Shown piece after piece: positions 50,653 through 62,200 of a stretch of 64,000 bases of DNA. Within the stretch, counting starts at the first letter, position 1; each line of letters opens with the position of its first letter. The notes beneath the pieces are model-generated. The model saw only the letters and a list, made by a program, of their open reading frames with translations. It was not told where the DNA came from and made no database searches. A program made the position numbers and the translations under genes. The DNA comes from Paraescarpia echinospica (taxonomy: Eukaryota > Annelida > Polychaeta > Sabellida > Siboglinidae), in assembly GCA_020002185.1 (NCBI GenBank), contig CM034544.1:4083632-4147631 (forward strand), read 5' to 3'.

Positions 50653-52689
50653 TGTACTTAGAGGGGGTAATCCATCACGTTTTTTATAAGTAGGTTCCCG
50701 AAAACGTTTAGTGTCAAAAAATCCTTTGATCTTTTTTTTATAAGTAGGTTCCCGAAAACGTTTAGGGGTAATTAAAACGTTTTTTATTAGTAAAGTTTTG
50801 CCCAAAGGTCACCAAAGGTGTCGTGCACGGGCGCCTCCAGCCCCTCTATACTACTGACAATGTAGCTGCAAAATCTAAAGTGGCTAAACAATCTACGAAT
50901 TATGCGTAGCCTGTGCTGCTCCATGTATTGGTGCTGCAGTGACATCAACATTTGATTGTATTAACATCATGTTCTCAATGCTCTGCGTGGATGTGGCACA
51001 TTTCTTCTCTTTGCAATGTCTCAAGGATACCTTGAAACCCGAACATACTATGAACACCAGGAAGACCACCATAAATTCACATTACATCAATTATACATCA
51101 AATACCTTAAATACTAATTCGTGTACGAACACCTCATTATACCGACAAGTTTCTTGTTTTCCTATGACATCTGGAATTATTATAATACTTTTAATTAATA
51201 GCCATTGTTTGCATAAATTGTTAACAGTGGTATTTATTTTTCAAAATAAATTATACAGTGTATAAAGGATTTCTAAGATGCAGATAAATCGCTTTGGAGA
51301 CTATATAAAAATCAATGACCTGGTATACTAAGATCTACTGGTAAAAGCAGTATGTTAGCAATCTTCTTTATACTGATTCAGTTGTTACATTTTGTAAAAC
51401 AACTACAAGGTCAAGATGAATGTTATGTCTTCTGTTGGTAAGTCGGTTTGGTGAGAAAAGAAATTGGATTATTGGCACCTGGAAAATAGGATGTGCCAAA
51501 TATTTACAATAATGTTTTATATCAGCCCGTAATTGTCATAGTCAACAGTATTTTCCAATTATGACTACCTAGAAAATAGAAACAGACACAATTTATTTCT
51601 CCATAACTATGACTGCTAGGTTGGCATGTGTATATATTGTTATATCTGAGGTTTAGTGTATATGCACTGTTTCAAGATCAAACTTATTTCAACAATACAG
51701 GTGTACTCTCACATTATATTTACAAGTGTTATGTTATTTTGTAGACACAAAAGTAGGTGTATTCAAACATCGTAGTATCTATATATATAGTTTTATATAC
51801 ATATATAATTTATATACATAATTATCATTTCCATTATAATAGTTACATATTTGTTTTGGATGGTATTGTCAATGCTTGAATAAATGATGCAATCTATCAC
51901 GGGTTGTCATAATATTGATGCACTTAATATAGCATTTCTCAAGCAGCATATATATCTGAAAGTGGCAGCCAGGCTTACTTACCTATAATTTGTTATGTAG
52001 ATGTGGTGGAACATTAACATAATGCACATATGAAACATTAAATACATTTGGCAAAATCTGTGTCCCATGGCCATGATAAATAATAAATGAAATATGTTTA
52101 TATAAGAAATAGTGCCCTTTTTACATTAATATATATTTTCTTGCCATCGAATTAATGGCTGTAATACAGTGGTCTTCTGAAATAGAAATTGTGGTTTCAG
52201 GTGTAGTTAAACGTGCCTACATAAACTGTAACTGTGTAGCACGCAATCAATTTATAAATTACTGCGGTGAATTACTAATCGGTCCCGTTTGTTGGCTGGT
52301 CCCGCTTGTTTACTTTTTATTGCGGAATTTTGTAGTGTAGGCGCGGCGCCGGTTTCAAAGACGGTATTTATGCAATTTCAGCGGTCAATAAAAATTGACA
52401 AACACACATTAGTGTCATTAAATCACACACAATTTACTAATGTGTTTTTGCGACGTTGTAACAACAAATAACTGAGAAATCTCCATCTGAAAGCAATACC
52501 ACAGAAGTTACGAAAAAATTACGCGACCTCTTGCGTTGGCGTAACTTTGCGACGAAATATACACCATATAATAATGGCATATTTGCGAATGTTCGTATCG
52601 TAAATGTTTCGAGAGTAGCACTTGCGAAAAAATCGTAACTTACGCTCTTTTGACGTCATTTTTATGTAAAAATGGCGCTAAGAAATTCG
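50653..52689. other. AT-rich flank right of the Polinton block
   Basis: 50680-50775 holds two copies of TTTTATAAGTAGGTTCCCGA with AAACGTTTAG about 60 bp apart. The rest to 52689 is AT-rich with no gene, RNA or element recognised, and no trace of a polymerase B gene. Confidence 0.5.
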
Positions 52690-53866
52690 TAAGTCGTTCG
52701 AGAATACGGGACCTGAGGTACTACCAACAGTCTCGGCATCATCAGAAAGAACCGTAGAACTGTTACGAGATGTGTTTTCAAGGTACGGTCTTCCAGAACA
52801 CTTGAACAGTGACAACGGAAGTCAATTAACAATGAAACATGAAAGCAAACAACATCATGCACACATTTTCTGCACCCTACCACCCTGTTACCAACGGGCA
52901 GGTGGAACGCTTTGTTCAGACATTTAAACAAGCCATGCGATCAGCGAGAGGTGACTCGGGTGTTGTGAAACGACACCTGGCCAGATTTCTGTTTGCCTAC
53001 AGAAACGCACCACATGCAACAACATGTGAATCTCCGGCGATGTTACTGATGGGTCGAGCCCTGCGAACAAGATTAGATGCCATACGACCAAACACGAGGA
53101 AGACGGTGGAGAACCGTCAGGCCAAGACAGTAGAGGAGAAGAGAGGGCAACACAGAGCATTTGAAGCTGGGGACAGAGTAGCGGTAAGAAACTATCGCAA
53201 CGACCAAAAGGGGATACCCGGTACCGTCCAAGAGAAGAGGGGTACCAGATCGTACGCTGTGCGCGTGGAAGACGGCTATGTATGGCGGAGACACAGCGAC
53301 CAAATCTGGGCTTCTGACGTCGCCATGGTACCTCTGGGTGCGGTGGAGGTACCAGTGGTCGACGAATCGACTAGACCAACAACAGAAGTAGAAGAAGACA
53401 ACCAGCCAAGTTCATTGCAAACACCGATGGCATTGAACTATCCCGTGAGACCGGCAAGTCCAGCGCAGATACCAATGGCAGAGGAACGACTCGTGAGAAG
53501 GTCCACAAGAACCAGAAAACCTCCAGAGAAGCTGGGTCTGTGACGTTTAAAAGGCGGTGTCCAGTTTAATTATGGACATAGACGTTAATGGTTAATGGCT
53601 ACTAAAATGGCATTGTTAACAAGGACTAATTAATGGACGCTGAATCCGTGGACTGTGTTGACGGTTGTCATATCGTATATGTGGCGTAGCGCAACCAGGG
53701 TATTAACATGTTTTAAGGGAACAACATTTGAAAGGGAGGGGTGTAGAGTATTTGTATTGTAAAGCATTATGAATGCTCCCCATGGCTCTGGAATAAGGAC
53801 AGCTCCCGGGCTGTGCGGACGTATCAAATAAAGATGGCGTAAGACATAACACTGTTCCGTTGACAA
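52690..53866 (+). mobile_element. Ty3/gypsy 3' fragment (integrase end and LTR candidate)
   Basis: Integrase begins inside the core (VFSRYGLPEHLNSDNGSQL, catalytic Asp). It changes frame near 52840 and continues as FSAPYHPVTNGQVERFVQTF (catalytic Glu) to a C-terminus RSTRTRKPPEKLGL with TGA at 53541-53543. An LTR candidate follows. It starts either at TGTCCAG (53558, after AAAAGGCGG) or at TGTAGAG (53742, after AAAGGGAGGGG), and ends near TTGACA (53866). AATAAAG at about 53828 would be the polyA signal. It is unrelated in sequence to the element at 17685-22473. Confidence 0.8.
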
Positions 53867-53954
53867 ATGCTTGTGGCAGAACTTGACGAGCGTCAACTCC
53901 TTGGAGGTAACTTTGAGTGCCACAGCCACACCGTAGTTCAGTGAACTATGTCTG

Positions 53955-54450
53955 CACAGCTTCCAGTGCATCGTTGAGTTGCACATGGAATAGGTTGGCT
54001 AATACGAGCAAAGTATTGCAGTGAGTGCTAAGATCAGTAAGGCATTCTACAAACTCCCGTCTCAGCAGTTCAATGAACGCTACGTACGTATCACAGTGAG
54101 TGCTAAGATCAGTAAGGCACTCTACAAACTCCCGTCTCAGCAGTTCAATGAACCCTACGTACGTATCACAGTGAGTGCTAAGATCAGTAAGGCACTCTAC
54201 AAACTCCCGTCTCACCAGTTAAATGAACGCTAAGTACGTATCCGGACTTGACAGTTTGTTTTTCAGGAATGTTTGGAAGTGAACGTAATTGGCGTTCTGC
54301 AGCTGTCTTCCACAGTAGCAATGTAGGAAGCGGACACGAACTGGTTAAGTTCACCGATGAGATGTTCTCATCCCTAGAGTTGAACATTACACGGACTGAG
54401 GTGTGCCGTGGTGTCGACGTGAAATGCAAAATCACAAATCCATATCTATA
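53955..54450 (+). repeat. Dispersed repeat family D, copy 2
   Basis: Relative of 22605-22945, expanded by an internal 75 bp triplication at about 54015-54240. Confidence 0.6.
54015..54240 (+). repeat. 75 bp tandem repeat, 3 copies
   Basis: GTGAGTGCTAAGATCAGTAA, then GGCACTCTACAAACTCCCGT and CTACGTACGTATCACA, three near-identical copies. Confidence 0.92.
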
Positions 54451-56035
54451 TACTTTGTGCCCTTCTGCTCCGTGAACGCGATATAATCCCATACCTCAGC
54501 ACATTTATTTGCCATAGAGGTTTTTTTCGAGGGACGATGCAGTTCTTCCGAGCGTAGAAGGTGCATCTACTGATGTCATCTCACGGGCTGCATTGTGGAC
54601 AATCTCACGTTCAGTCAGCGGGCCGCATGAAATAGCTCCGTGGGCCGTATTTGGCCCGCGGGCCGCAGGTTGCCGATCGCTGCCATCGGTTGTTCTGTTA
54701 GTCTGTTACAAGTAGCGGCTGACAGACAGGACAAGCGACGAGAAGACTACAACAGACAAAGTTCAGTTGTCAAGTATAAGGTGAAAGAAGTAGAATATCT
54801 TAAGATGTTTACATCTGTGAACATGAGCCTCCAGAGATTTCAAATGTATATGTTTTAGTGATAAAAAGATCTATTTTGAGGGACTATCTCGTCTGTCCAC
54901 TCTTACCTACTGTTTCAAATGTCAACACTATTCATCATGACATGAACTACGAAATCCCTTAAGGCCAGACACGTCATATGAATTGGTGTTTTTTGACAAA
55001 AAATACTCAAAATAATTTTTTCCAAGATTATGATACCGTTATAAGCATACTATCAATAACGTTTGTTCTATGACAATTACATACCTAAAAGTAAGTTTTA
55101 GTCATGGATCAAGCATGTCGCTATCAAGTAATCAAATCCATTTGCAATCTTTGACGGCCATTTTCTGAAAAACATTTTATTTCTAAAATTTCTGCATTTG
55201 GAAACGAGTAATTATGCTATACAAATAAGGTTTTCAGTGTTGAATTCAGCAGACTGTGTTCTGCAAAATGATTTTGACTGAGACTTTTTTAAATCATCAA
55301 TAGTTTGAAAGATAGAAGTGTAATTGTTTGTTTTTTATTCACAGTTTACCAAAAAATTATTTAAAAAAATATAAACAAAACGTACGGAAAAATGCTCTGA
55401 CGCTTTCACAAAAGAATGTATACAGAACATGGATTTGCATGAATTATAATTATATATGTGCTCAAAAAAGAATTACATTGTTTAAAAATTTGACAATATT
55501 GGCTCAAAGTGGCGGCCATTTGGTTTATTACTCGTTGTAAACCATAGTCAACAGTGGCTCCTTACGATGTAATTAATTAGAATTACCATGGAAACAGGGG
55601 CCTTGCCAAAAAGTTCCATACATTTCTTACTTACTTCCATTCCATACTTTGGACAAAAGAAATTACACAATTTGGACAAATTAAAAATTACTTCAATCAC
55701 CTGCCGTGTCTGACCTATTTCTAACAAACACCTGCACTTTGATTTTGAAACGATCCCTCGATTAATGTATCTATTAGTCAGAGTCAACTCGTTGCATTGT
55801 TTCAAATGGCCAGGGCCGGAATAAATTAAGGTGGACCAGAAATATAGTTGTCAGATAGTTGTCTACACTTGCCGGGGGTGAATCTGGTTGCGCCAGTGAC
55901 AGTGGTGTGAGGGCGTGATGATGTCATCAGGTGAAGTTGTCACAGGAGGTATAACGTATGATATTTACCTGAGGCAGTGGAGACAGTCAGTATCGTCTGT
56001 CTCTCTCAGCCTCGGGCTCACGTACGTGGCCTGTC
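54451..56035. other. Intergenic, no gene seen
   Basis: AT-rich DNA downstream of the minus-strand LRR gene. TTTATT motifs near 55336 and 55524 could serve as its polyadenylation signals on the minus strand, but this is weak. Confidence 0.4.
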
Positions 56036-56219
56036 TTAGTGGCTGTCGAGCTGCCGCTGTAGCCAGGCCACGTCGTCACCCCACCACTGGTCCCTGACCG
56101 CCAGGGGGCGTGCCTGTAGGCGGGTCAGGGCGGACTGGACCTGGTCCACCAGGCATTGACGGCGCACGACGGGGTCAGGGTGCACCAGGCCTTGGCCCTG
56201 TGGACGCTGCCAGTCGACA
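56036..56219 (-). CDS. LRR gene terminal exon
   Basis: Acceptor GTTGCAG. The first base completes the codon left by the preceding exon (TG|T). Encodes VDWQRPQGQGLVHPDP, CLVDQVQSALTRLQAR and DVAWLQRQLDSH, with TAA at 56036-56038. Confidence 0.6.
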
Positions 56220-59200
56220 CTGCAACAAGACACGACGACTTCTGAACAAACTGTCGTCTGTCTCTCTCCACTCGTGTCAACTCACGCAAATTGTCACACG
56301 ATAAAATATTATGACAGCGGCAATAATAATGTCATCAAATGTGCTGCTACTCACCACATCAACCACACCTGGGATGTTTGACGAACTGCGCCCCTCAAAA
56401 TCTCAACGCCCGCCTCGCTCAGGCAGTTGTTGGCCAAACTGCAACAGACAGAGTTACCATTGGGGTGATTACGCAAGGGTGATTGGCCCCAACAGTTCTA
56501 CGTACACAATCGATGTAGTAAGTTGAAAACACTACTTCTCGAAAACACTACGGTTGTGTTTTGAGCGTACCCTCAAAACATTACTGTTAAGTTCAAAACA
56601 CTACCCCTACACATTTTCCCGTTTTTTCAATTTTTATGTGTTTGGGGCCATCTAAAAAATACGTATCGCTTGGTGGGAGGCTGTGGGATATCCGGGCAAG
56701 CAATACGAAGCTTTACATAGGGTAGGTTATCTTGGCAATAAATACTGTGGGGGTGGACGATGGTAATAGCTATGGAGGTAGACATAAGGTTCATTTTCAC
56801 TACGGTAGTGTTTTGAGAGTACGCTCAAAACACTACCGTAGTGTTTTCAGCGGGGTAGTGTTTTGAGCGTCCTACACCGGCCCAGTTGAAGCCGTACAAC
56901 AGAGGGAATTATTTGTTCGTCTCAGTCGCCGGTTGTTGTGGCCGGAGAAAGTTCCTTCTGAAAACTCACGTGTTTACACAGTTTACTTATTTTTAAACTG
57001 AACATTAAAATAAATTAAATGTTGAATTGTGACGTCACAGTTGACAAAACACTGGTGACAACAGACGCGTTCCCTAAACTAGATTTGGTGACGTTTGACG
57101 CGGCGACAGTTTGACAAGTTTTCTCTAAAGACGTTTCCACTAAAAGACGTAGAACGTGAAAAGAAACAAAGTGTCACATTCGCATGAAGCGACATTTGAT
57201 GACAGAAACTCGAAGGGGGAATTTAAGATAAGATAAATAATGCTTTATTGTATCAACTATGGATGAGAACAGACATGACTGCAATATGTACATAAAATCA
57301 TAAACCGTTCGATAAAAAAACTGTAGATAAATAATACATGCATACACATTACTTATTCTATAACGACAAGTATCACTGTGGCAGCAGGCATCATGAATTA
57401 AGTTGTTTAGTGGTCAGTGGCACAATGATTGTTTGTATCTATTAAACCTGCACAGGGTGTCAGGGTAAAGACGGAAGTTTATAAAGAGAACGTAACATTT
57501 TACCCGAGTATGTAAAATGCTCGTAAAGTCACGGCCGCTTCTGTCACGCGTCTGGCGGTGTCGTCATTGATGGAATTGGCGCCAAGCCTGTCACCACAAC
57601 AGTTCGTTGACATTGTGACATTTGTACAGTGTACAGTGGTGACACAAATGACAGGAACACAAAGCACAGGAAGTGACGTTGAAGTATTATTGCTAAAACG
57701 TGTTTCTATTTTGTGTAAGAACGTGTTGCTTAGTGTGATTATGTGAGTCTATTTTTAAAAGACCACGTGCGTGTGTTACTGCGTGCGTGCATGCGTGTGT
57801 TATTACGTGTGTATGTGTGTCTACGTAACTTATGTTATATCGCGGGTGTATACTTGTTTTGTGTATACAGGTTAATTAGTGCGTGTGTACGTACTTGAGT
57901 GTAAGTTAGTGCGTGTGTATGTGCGTGTGTGTAGTGTACCCAGTGTTGATACGTGTTAGTGCGTGTGCTGTAGACTTCATGACTCTCCTCACCATAACAC
58001 CTTCAACGACGTCGCTGACCGCAGCGTTGTCACCAGACGGCCGACGTCTGTGTCATCAAGGTTGCACTGGCTCAGACTGTTGACAAACACAACCGTTTAT
58101 TTAGTATCTAGCAGTAACACCCGCAAGTAAACAAACTAGTCACATGATCAATATGCTATCATTATCAACACCCACTTTTGCGACAAGTCTCAATCTTTAG
58201 AATCCGTTTGACAATATTCCGAGATGTGTTTATAGATGGTGAGTTAACAACAAGTTTGTTGTAGTTAATCAGACGTCAGACATTATCAGTTCAATGTAAT
58301 CTATTAGTCCATTTGTCATTTCATGAACCTAGACATGTTCTATCCTATGAACGTTTTTGTTGATTTGTACTCACATGGGGGTCCTAGAACAAATTCAGCT
58401 TGGTTGCCCAAACAGCAACTTTGGGCAACTCTGGTAATTTGCATAAATCCAAGTTGGCGACGTATCGATATGTTGAAGAATTAACTTTAGAACCACTTGA
58501 CCTAGAATTATTATAATACCTCTTTTAAGGGGTATTGGGGTGCGTAGAATCCATTTATGATGTTATTTTTTTCAGTTCAAGGTCAATATCAGATGCTGAA
58601 GGTCAGGTGAAGGTCTCGGTGGATAATGAATGGAAACTTCTACTAAATTATATTTTACTTTATTCATGCACATAAATGGATAATTTACAATATTTGAAAC
58701 ACGTAGTCACATCTGTTACACGTAGTGTATAGTGAAAATATTATTATGAACATTGGCATTCATATTTATTTGTGAGGGAGATTCTTGCATTAAGTAATCA
58801 TTGTAGGGATATTACAAAGATCGATATCCGTTACTAAAGATAAAATAAGGTTTACGCTATCTTAGTAACTGCAGATATCGCCCAATAATCTTCACCTTTT
58901 ATCTACTCCCACTCATCATCCAGGTAATCAGGATCAGCAAGACCATCCTCAACGTCCTTCCGCTGAAATGAATGTGGCTGATTCGATTGTGCTTGGAGAA
59001 AAGAATGAGAGCAAGTACATCGCCAGTCTCCCCAGTGGGTTCTACGACCCTATCAGTAGTCCCATCAAGGCGATGGATGTTCTAATGAAGCAGGACAAGG
59101 GCAACAAGGGCAGGTCAGTCATCGATCTTGAGAACATTTTTATCCGGTTCTTGATGATTGGTCAGCGACGACAGATTGAGTTTGGGCCTCTGTTCAACTA

Positions 59201-62200
59201 CTAGCTGTGTGCAATGCCTCCATTGCTCATCGACGAGCATGGTTGTTTCCGCAAAGCCAACAAATCGGGGTTGGTCAAGAGCGGATGGGTGTGTTCGAGA
59301 TCTCGCCAACTGCTGCGGAAATTGTCATCGTGGATGTTTAGCAGCTGTTCTACCGTGCCGTTTGGCCACATGGCGGCAGTCTCTCAGATCTGATTGCATA
59401 CACCCAGGGTCGGCTGAGTCACTATCCAGATGATACTGAGAAAATCATTGTCTTCAACAAGTACCGAGATGTATCTGCCAATGATCACGAGAGAATACTA
59501 TGAGCGCTCCATCACCAGTCCTCTGCCCAAACGAGATGCAATCCTGAAGAGCAAGAACAACAAACAGAGCCTGGAGAGCGTGTTGTCTACCTTAACTGAA
59601 TAGGAGAGAACGTGACGATGGAGCGTTTGGTCATGATGAGGCGGCCATCATCATGATCTGCTATGTCATTTAGGCTGCCAACTTTGGCAAAAGCATGATC
59701 CGGGTACGTAGCGACGACACAGATGTGTTTGTCCTACTGGTCTACTGGGTATATCGGGAGGAGCTGGAGTGCAAGGTGCAGATGGAGCGGTGGGATGGGA
59801 CAGTTCCATCTGCGCTGACCTAGGGCCACAGTGTCTGCAGGTGCTTGGCATGCACGCCCTCAGCGGGTGCGACGCCACCTCATATCCGTATGCCAAAGGC
59901 AAGATCAACGCACTAAACACCTTGCTCACGGGGGACTTCCCAGGTTTGGATGATGTGCTGGGGAAGGTGGGCGGCAAGCAGGCGGATCTGATGGAGACGG
60001 CGAAAACCTTCTTCATCGTTCTGTATGGTCAGCCACCGGGGATATCCATGGAGACTGCCTGCTTCACACTCTTCAGCAAGAAAAAGAAAAATCCCAAAGT
60101 CAAGGCCTTGCCTCCAACACCCACCAACCTGTTCCTGCCCGTTTTTTGGGTGCATCTGCAGGTCCGGCTGTGGAAAGCGGCAGACCAACAAGCCCCTCCT
60201 GATGAGTCAGCCGATATCACTCACTTCGGGTGGGTGATCCGGCATGGCATCCCCTCCTCTGTTATTGCTCAGGATGACCTAGGTCCACCACACCTGGGTG
60301 ACGTGATTCATTGTGAGTAGAGCACAGGGCAAGGAATGCAGCACGGAGGTTTATGGCTGCGATAAAGAACACCTTTCGAGCACGTCATACTGCAACTGCT
60401 CTGGTGAAGAGGGCTGCTGTAATCCGTACACTAAGACAGAGAAAAGAGGCTCAGGCTGGAGACGAGGAGGGTGTCGATATAGAGAATTCTGAGGAGGAGG
60501 ATTTTGAGGATGATAGTGTAGAGGATGAGGATGTAGATGAGTAGGGTGAAGGCCATGAGTATGTTGAGGATGGTCTTGCTGATCCTGATTACCTGGATGA
60601 TGAATGGGAGTAAATAAAAGGTGAAGATTATTAGGCGATATTTGCAGTTATTAAGATAGCGTAAACCTTACGCTTATAGCCTTGCATTGTGTACAACTGT
60701 CTGTTATCTATAGGTACGGATATCAATCTTTGTAACATCCCTACAATGACTTTCGTACATGATTACTCTTAATGCAAGAATTTCCCTCACAAAGAAATAT
60801 GAATGCCAATTTCATAATGATTTTGCACTATACACTACGTGTAGCAGATGTGACTACGTGTTTCAAATATGACTGATTACTGTTTTTTATCTCACGAACA
60901 AATGTGTCAAATGTTATAAGATTATCCATTTATGTTCACGAATAAACTAAAATATAATTTAGTAGAAGTTTCCATTCATTGTTCACCGAGAGGTCAAATT
61001 TGACCTTCACCTGACCTGCAGCATCTGATCTTGACCTTTAACTGAAAAAAAACATCAGGAATGAATTCTACGCACCCAAACACCCCTTAAAAGAGGTATC
61101 ATACATAATTCTAGGACATGTGTATTAAAGTTAATTTTTCAAGATATCGACAAGTCGCCATCTTGGATTTATGCAAATTACCAGAGTTGCCCGAAGTTGC
61201 TGTTTGGGCAACCAAGCTGAATTTGTTCTAGTACCCCACATGAGTACAAATCAACGAAAAAAGTTCATAGGATAGAACATTTCTAGGTTGGCTATTGGAT
61301 ACATATGACTGTCAAATGGACTATAACATACGCCAGTAACTTCAAATTTGGCCAGTAGCAGTGGCCGATGTTGGCGGCGACGACGGACATCGGTCGGCCG
61401 TGCAGGTCGTTGCTGTAGAGTCTAAACAAACGTCACATCTAAATGACTGCGATATCAGATCAACAGTTCACTCAATACGACACGTTAAAGTTAAACACAT
61501 CCCGACACGCAGCCATGAACAAAGCGACTTTGTGAAGGACTAATCCGTGAAATGTCAAAAGACGACGCGTCTTGTTGATGTGTTTGTTGCTTTGTTTATA
61601 AAACGTAGACTCGACGTTGCACGAAAAGTTGATTTCGAAAATAATGTAAAGTTTCAAGAAGTCGTCGAAACAAACACAATGTAGAATTGCGTAAACTTTC
61701 CGTGAATGATCTTTGCATATTTATTAAATACACCTAATTTAAAAATAAATACTTTTTGGCATTTATATGTTGTATTTTATTTATAAAGTTATTGACGTGA
61801 GTAAGCGTAGTTTGTGACCACATAATTCACGTTGAAAGCAAAATGCTTAATTATATCTGCATAAAAAAAATTACATTTACTAAGATGTAGATTAATGATA
61901 AACACATTAAATACAAACCGCACATGTCCCTGATGACAACTCATACCTCAGCCTTGTGAGCTGCGACAAATGACCTGCAGCAACCAACAGGTCGGCCACT
62001 TCATCGCCGGTGCCAGTGGGGAGATGACAGTTGTCCAGGCTGCAAATTAAACAAACAACGTTACATCTATACAAACACGCGACACGTTTATACAACATGT
62101 TCTAATTGTTTGTTTATTAAGGCCGTGTAAGTGAATATAGATATAAGTGATTATAGACGATACAACAATATGCCTTTGTTGACTGGTTATCGTTTTCAAA

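Larger units (their letters stand above)
58307..61321 (+). mobile_element. Long-TIR DNA transposon candidate with FEN1-like gene, TA target duplication
   Basis: Outer ends GTCCATTTG...CAAATGGAC are flanked by TA on both sides (58305-58306 and 61322-61323). Inverted arms are 58307-58953 and 60563-61321, with high similarity and several indels. The interior carries one decayed gene on the plus strand. It sits in an intron of the LRR gene. No DDE transposase is recognisable. Confidence 0.8.

Noticed and set aside
50939..52471. Several 60-108 codon frames right of the Polinton, checked as polymerase B remnants
   Set aside because: AT-rich, no polymerase motifs, no similarity between frames.
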